DNA of 64,000 nt, from assembly GCA_023388935.1 (NCBI GenBank), contig JAEWFG010000067.1:13514-77513 (forward strand), written 5' to 3'. The position numbers and the translations under genes are program-made. Below are positions 60,512 through 64,000 of this stretch, piece by piece. Under the pieces are notes generated by a model. That model did not search any database. It had not been told where the DNA came from and worked only from the letters and a program-made list of their open reading frames with translations. How positions within the stretch are numbered: the first letter of the stretch is position 1; each line of letters opens with the position of its first letter. This DNA is from Pseudomonadota bacterium. GTDB lineage: Bacteria; Pseudomonadota; Alphaproteobacteria; Rhizobiales; Xanthobacteraceae.

Positions 60512-61522
60512 ATGACCCGCTTTGTCGAACGCCATCCCGCCTGGGCGCTGATCGTCATCATCGCGATCGCGGTGGCGCTGTGGCTGATCTTCGCGGTGTG
60601 GCCGCCAGGGCTTGAAGAGGCGATCGGCCGCAAGCGCGTCTTTCTCAACGCACTCTTCAATGGCATCACGCTTGGCGGTCTCTATTTCCTCGTCGCCAGC
60701 GGGTTCACGCTGATCTTCGGCCTGATGCGCAACGTCAACCTCGCACACGGCTCGCTCTATCTGTTCGGCGGCTATGTCGGCTACGCCATCAGCGCCTCGA
60801 CCGGCTCCTGGATCCTCTCTTTCATCATCGCCTTCATCCTGACGGCGCTGGTCGGTGTCCTGCTCCAGGTTCTCGTCTTCCGCCGCATGGAGGGCCAGGA
60901 TCTGCGCCAGACCATGGTGACGATCGGGCTCTCGATCGTGTTCGCCGATCTCATGCTGTGGGCTTGCGGCGGCGACTTCTACCAGATCCAGACCCCGAAC
61001 TGGCTGATCGGCCCGATCGAACTGCCGCTGATCACCGCGGTGAAATCCTCGGGCGAGCCGGTCTATCTGCGCTATCCGCTGGTGCGCTTGGTGATCTTCC
61101 TGGCATCCGTGATCATCGGTGTCGCGATGTGGCTCGCGCTCAACCGCACCCGGATCGGCATGATCATCCGGGCCGGCGTCGACGATCGCGACATGCTTGC
61201 CGCGACCGGCGTGCGCATCCAGATCGTCTTCGTGCTCGTCTTCGCGCTCGGCGCGGGCCTCGCCGGCATCGCAGGCGTTGTCGGTGGAACCTTCCAGTCG
61301 TTGTCACCGGGTGAAGACATCCGCTTCCTGCTCGCCTCGCTCGTCGTCGTGATCGTCGGCGGCATGGGCTCGATCCCGGGCGCCGCGCTCGGTGCGCTGA
61401 TCATCGGCCTCGCCGAGCAGCTCGGCTCCGTTTACATCCCGACCTATGCGATCGTCGTGACGTTTCTGATCATGGTGCTGGTGCTGGCGCTTCGGCCGCA
61501 GGGCCTGCTCGCGAGGCGCTGA
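60512..61522 (+). CDS. LIV-type ABC transporter permease (LivH-like)
   Basis: A 336-residue inner-membrane permease with about eight or nine hydrophobic segments. An N-terminal helix precedes the family's NGITLGGLYFLVASGFTLIFGL. The conserved GLAGIAGVVGG and C-terminal LVLALRPQGLLARR are present. The ATG has GGAGCGG upstream. It forms the channel with the LivM-like protein beginning one base after its stop. Confidence 0.91.
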   Translation: MTRFVERHPAWALIVIIAIAVALWLIFAVWPPGLEEAIGRKRVFLNALFNGITLGGLYFLVASGFTLIFGLMRNVNLAHGSLYLFGGYVGYAISASTGSWILSFIIAFILTALVGVLLQVLVFRRMEGQDLRQTMVTIGLSIVFADLMLWACGGDFYQIQTPNWLIGPIELPLITAVKSSGEPVYLRYPLVRLVIFLASVIIGVAMWLALNRTRIGMIIRAGVDDRDMLAATGVRIQIVFVLVFALGAGLAGIAGVVGGTFQSLSPGEDIRFLLASLVVVIVGGMGSIPGAALGALIIGLAEQLGSVYIPTYAIVVTFLIMVLVLALRPQGLLARR

Positions 61523-61523
61523 C

Positions 61524-62612
61524 ATGTCCGTCACCCACGATGCCCGCGTCCAGATTCACAAACCCGCCTCGACTGCACAACGTCCGGCCGTGCGCGGCTG
61601 GCCCGACATCAACAATCCCGCGGCCTGGATCGTGGCAATCATCCTCCTGATCATGCCGCTGATCGCCAATGGCTTCTTCCTGATCGAGATCTTCGCGACG
61701 ACGCTGATCCTCGGCACCATCGCGCTGAGCCTGATGTTCCTGGCCGGCTATGGCGGCATGGTCAGCCTGATGCAGCTCACCATCGCGGGCTTCGCGGCCT
61801 ACATGGTCGCGGTGTTCGGCACAAGCGGCAACGCCAATATCAGCCTGGGCTGGCCGTGGTGGCTGGCGGTGCCGATGGCGCTGACACTCGCGACGATCTT
61901 CGGCACGCTGGGCGGCGCGCTCGCGGTCCGCACCGAGGGCATCTACACCATCATGATCACGCTCGCGATTGGCGCTGCCTTCTACTATTTCACCAACCAG
62001 AACTGGGCGATCTTCAACGGCCATACCGGCATCAACAACGTAGCCACGCCGAATTTCTGGGGCGTCGACTGGCGCGCCGACATTCCCTTCTACTACGTCG
62101 TGCTCGCGGTCGCCGCGCTCTGCTATTTCGCCGTCGAATACATCTCCCGCGCCCCGTTCGGCCTCGCGCTTCAGGGCGTGCGCGACAATCCGCGCCGCAT
62201 GGCCGCGCTCGGCTTCAACGTCAATGCGCATCGCGTCGCAGCCTATGCGGTGGCCTCCTTCATCGCAGGTCTCGCCGGCGTCCTTCAGGTCTGGAACTAT
62301 CGCCAGATTTCACCGGGATCGGTCAGCGTCGGCGCCTGCATCGACGTCCTGATCATCGCCATCGTCGGCGGCATCACCCGGCCGATCGGTCCCTATATCG
62401 GCGCGCTGGTCTTCGTCCTCTTGCGGACCTTCGCGCTCGACTTCCTGGTCAAGATCGGGCTCGACGGCAACCGTTTCCGCCTCCTGATCGGCCTCGGCTT
62501 CCTCGCCATCGTGTTCTGGTCGTCGGACGGCGTGATTGGCCTGTGGCAGCGCTGGCGCCAGAGCCAGCGTCCGAACACAAACCGTCCAGGCGGAGGGCGC
62601 GGCCATGGATAG
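61524..62612 (+). CDS. LIV-type ABC transporter permease (LivM-like)
   Basis: A 362-residue permease with about nine membrane segments, including LFLAGYGGMVSLMQLTIAGFAAYM and the EAA-like loop RAPFGLALQGVRDNPRRMAALGFN, typical of LivM. It starts one base after livH and overlaps livG by 8 bases. Together these give a complete importer separate from the fused LivHM system at 5978-7801. Confidence 0.91.
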   Translation: MSVTHDARVQIHKPASTAQRPAVRGWPDINNPAAWIVAIILLIMPLIANGFFLIEIFATTLILGTIALSLMFLAGYGGMVSLMQLTIAGFAAYMVAVFGTSGNANISLGWPWWLAVPMALTLATIFGTLGGALAVRTEGIYTIMITLAIGAAFYYFTNQNWAIFNGHTGINNVATPNFWGVDWRADIPFYYVVLAVAALCYFAVEYISRAPFGLALQGVRDNPRRMAALGFNVNAHRVAAYAVASFIAGLAGVLQVWNYRQISPGSVSVGACIDVLIIAIVGGITRPIGPYIGALVFVLLRTFALDFLVKIGLDGNRFRLLIGLGFLAIVFWSSDGVIGLWQRWRQSQRPNTNRPGGGRGHG

Positions 62613-63387
62613 CGTCGCACAGCGCCTCTCCGCCGTCGGTGCCGGCGCCGCGCTGGAGCTGCGCGGCGTGACGCGGCTGTTCGGCGCGCTCGCGGCGCTC
62701 ACCGACGTCACCATCACGGTGCGCCCGGGCGAGCGACGCGCCGTGCTCGGCTCCAACGGCGCTGGCAAGACCACGCTGTTCAACTGCATCACCGGCGACT
62801 TCCCGCCGACATCCGGCACCATCCGCTTCTTCGGCGAGGACGTCACGCACTTCCCGCCCTATGAGCGCATCCGCCGCGGGCTACGGCGGACCTATCAGAT
62901 CTCCGCGCTATTCCCCGGCCTTACCGTCCAGGACAATGTCTACCTCGCCTGCCGTGGCGTCTCGCGCGGGCGGTTCTCATTGCTGCGCCCCGGACAGAAC
63001 GACGCGTTGATGAACGCGGCCGACGGCCTCGTTCAAGCTGTGCATCTCACCGCGGTGAAGGACCGACGCGTCGCCGAACTCGCTCATGGTCAACAACGGC
63101 AGCTCGAGATCGCGCTGGCGCTCGCCGGCGCCCCGCGCTTCGTCCTGTTCGATGAGCCGGCGGCGGGCCTGTCGCCGACCGAGCGGACCGAACTGGTCGA
63201 GATCTTGACCTCGCTGCCGGCGCATATCGGCTACATCATCATCGAGCACGACATGGACGTGGCGTTGCGGGTCGTCGAGAGCGTCACGATGATGCACAAC
63301 GGCCGCATCTTCAAGGAAGGCCTGCCGCAGGAGATCCAGTCCGATCCGGAGGTGCAGGAGCTTTATCTCGGAGGCGGCCATGAATGA
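62605..63387 (+). CDS. LIV-type ABC transporter ATP-binding protein (LivG-like)
   Basis: A 260-residue ATPase. Walker A is GSNGAGKTT, the signature region LAHGQQRQLEIALAL and Walker B FVLFDEPAAGLSP. The ATG at 62605 has CGGAGG before it and lies inside the end of livM; upstream in-frame starts would run further into it. It overlaps livF by 8 bases. Confidence 0.91.
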   Translation: MDSVAQRLSAVGAGAALELRGVTRLFGALAALTDVTITVRPGERRAVLGSNGAGKTTLFNCITGDFPPTSGTIRFFGEDVTHFPPYERIRRGLRRTYQISALFPGLTVQDNVYLACRGVSRGRFSLLRPGQNDALMNAADGLVQAVHLTAVKDRRVAELAHGQQRQLEIALALAGAPRFVLFDEPAAGLSPTERTELVEILTSLPAHIGYIIIEHDMDVALRVVESVTMMHNGRIFKEGLPQEIQSDPEVQELYLGGGHE

Positions 63388-64000
63388 GGCCCGCCGCTCG
63401 GCCGCAGCCCTCGAGGTCCGGGGCCTCGACGTCTATTACGGCCATTCGCACGCGCTGCAAGGCGTCGATCTCTCGCTCGAGGCCGGCGTGTTCTCTGTCG
63501 TCGGCCGCAACGGCATGGGAAAGACCACGCTTTGCAAGGCGATCATGGGCCTAGTGCCGGTGAGCGGCGGCTCGATCCGCGTCCGCGGCGAGGATATCAC
63601 GCGGCGGCCGCCGGCTCACATCGCGCGGCTGGGCGTCGGCTATGTGCCGCAGGGCCGCCGGCTCTGGCGCTCGCTCAGCGTCGACGAGCATTTGCGGCTT
63701 GCCGGCGGGATGCGACCCGGCGCCTGGACCGTCGAGCGCATCTACGACACCTTTCCGCGGCTCGCCGAGCGCAAGGACCATGGCGGCGGCCAGCTCTCCG
63801 GCGGCGAGCAGCAGATGCTCGCGATCTCGCGCGCGCTTTTGACCAATCCGCACCTCCTGATCATGGACGAGCCGACCGAGGGGCTTGCGCCCGTCATCGT
63901 CGCCCAGGTCGAGGAGATGCTGCTGCGGCTCGGCGAGGACAGCGACATGTCCGTGCTCGTGATCGAGCAGAACATCGGCGTCGCAACCGCGGTCTCGCGC
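63380..64000 (+). CDS. LIV-type ABC transporter ATP-binding protein (LivF-like), cut by the window end
   Basis: The first 207 residues of a LivF-type ATPase. Walker A is GRNGMGKTT, signature LSGGEQQM, Walker B LLIMDEPTEGLAP, then the H-loop region SVLVIEQN. The window ends before the stop. GGAGGCGGCC precedes ATG 63380. It completes the transporter. Confidence 0.9.
   Translation, partial: MNEARRSAAALEVRGLDVYYGHSHALQGVDLSLEAGVFSVVGRNGMGKTTLCKAIMGLVPVSGGSIRVRGEDITRRPPAHIARLGVGYVPQGRRLWRSLSVDEHLRLAGGMRPGAWTVERIYDTFPRLAERKDHGGGQLSGGEQQMLAISRALLTNPHLLIMDEPTEGLAPVIVAQVEEMLLRLGEDSDMSVLVIEQNIGVATAVSR

Overview
The window looks like chromosome from a Bradyrhizobium-type alphaproteobacterium (Nitrobacteraceae). 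Reasons: high GC with strong third-position bias, three FixK/FNR-type boxes (TTGA-N6-TCAA), intergenic palindromic repeats of the kind I recall from Bradyrhizobium, and a dense load of branched-chain-amino-acid-type (LIV) ABC transporters and acyl-CoA enzymes. No rRNA, tRNA, CRISPR, prophage or insertion sequence was recognised. The taxonomic call is inference from sequence style and recalled families.

Layout. (1) 1-4.3 kb: the 3' part of an unknown gene, then a minus-strand operon for a NiCoT nickel/cobalt permease and a TonB-dependent receptor, headed by a near-consensus NikR-type operator. (2) 4.4-12.2 kb: a run of minus-strand genes (MetQ-like binding protein, luciferase-like monooxygenase, two AhpD/CMD-fold proteins, then a complete LIV-type transporter with fused LivH-LivM permease). 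(3) 12.4-17.1 kb: a MATE exporter divergent from a TetR regulator around an AT-rich palindrome, a class III CoA-transferase, a VOC protein and a small protein. (4) 17.2-33.2 kb: an Mfd-like helicase paralogue, then what I read as a low-oxygen carbon-storage/acetate island: PHA synthase, CBS-domain protein, two-subunit 3-oxoacid CoA-transferase, MaoC hydratase, FabI, acetate kinase, phosphotransacetylase, a DUF3141 protein with a PhaC-like Cys-Asp-His triad, and a GNAT acetyltransferase. FixK boxes sit at 22876, 23588 and 30794; two lie between divergent genes. A SCO-type copper protein and an exported metallo-beta-lactamase-fold protein follow. (5) 34-51.3 kb: acyl-CoA catabolism, with two ligand-binding proteins lacking permeases, an acyl-CoA ligase, crotonases, two acyl-CoA dehydrogenases, SDR, thiolase, an FadH-like reductase, two TetR regulators (one with a perfect operator palindrome) and a truncated IclR regulator. 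(6) 51.7-57.7 kb: an orphan family 5 binding protein, an AraC regulator divergent from a CMD protein, and a SoxC/SoxD-like/DUF302 sulfur operon. (7) 58-64 kb: a second LIV-type transporter (binding protein, AraC regulator, LivH, LivM, LivG, LivF), the last gene cut by the window end.

How it fits together. The best-supported regulatory stories are nickel uptake under a NikR-type operator and the FixK-boxed island. In the latter, acetyl-CoA could be stored as polyhydroxyalkanoate or turned into acetate plus ATP when respiration is limited. The remaining regions are scavenging and beta-oxidation modules, each with its own local regulator.
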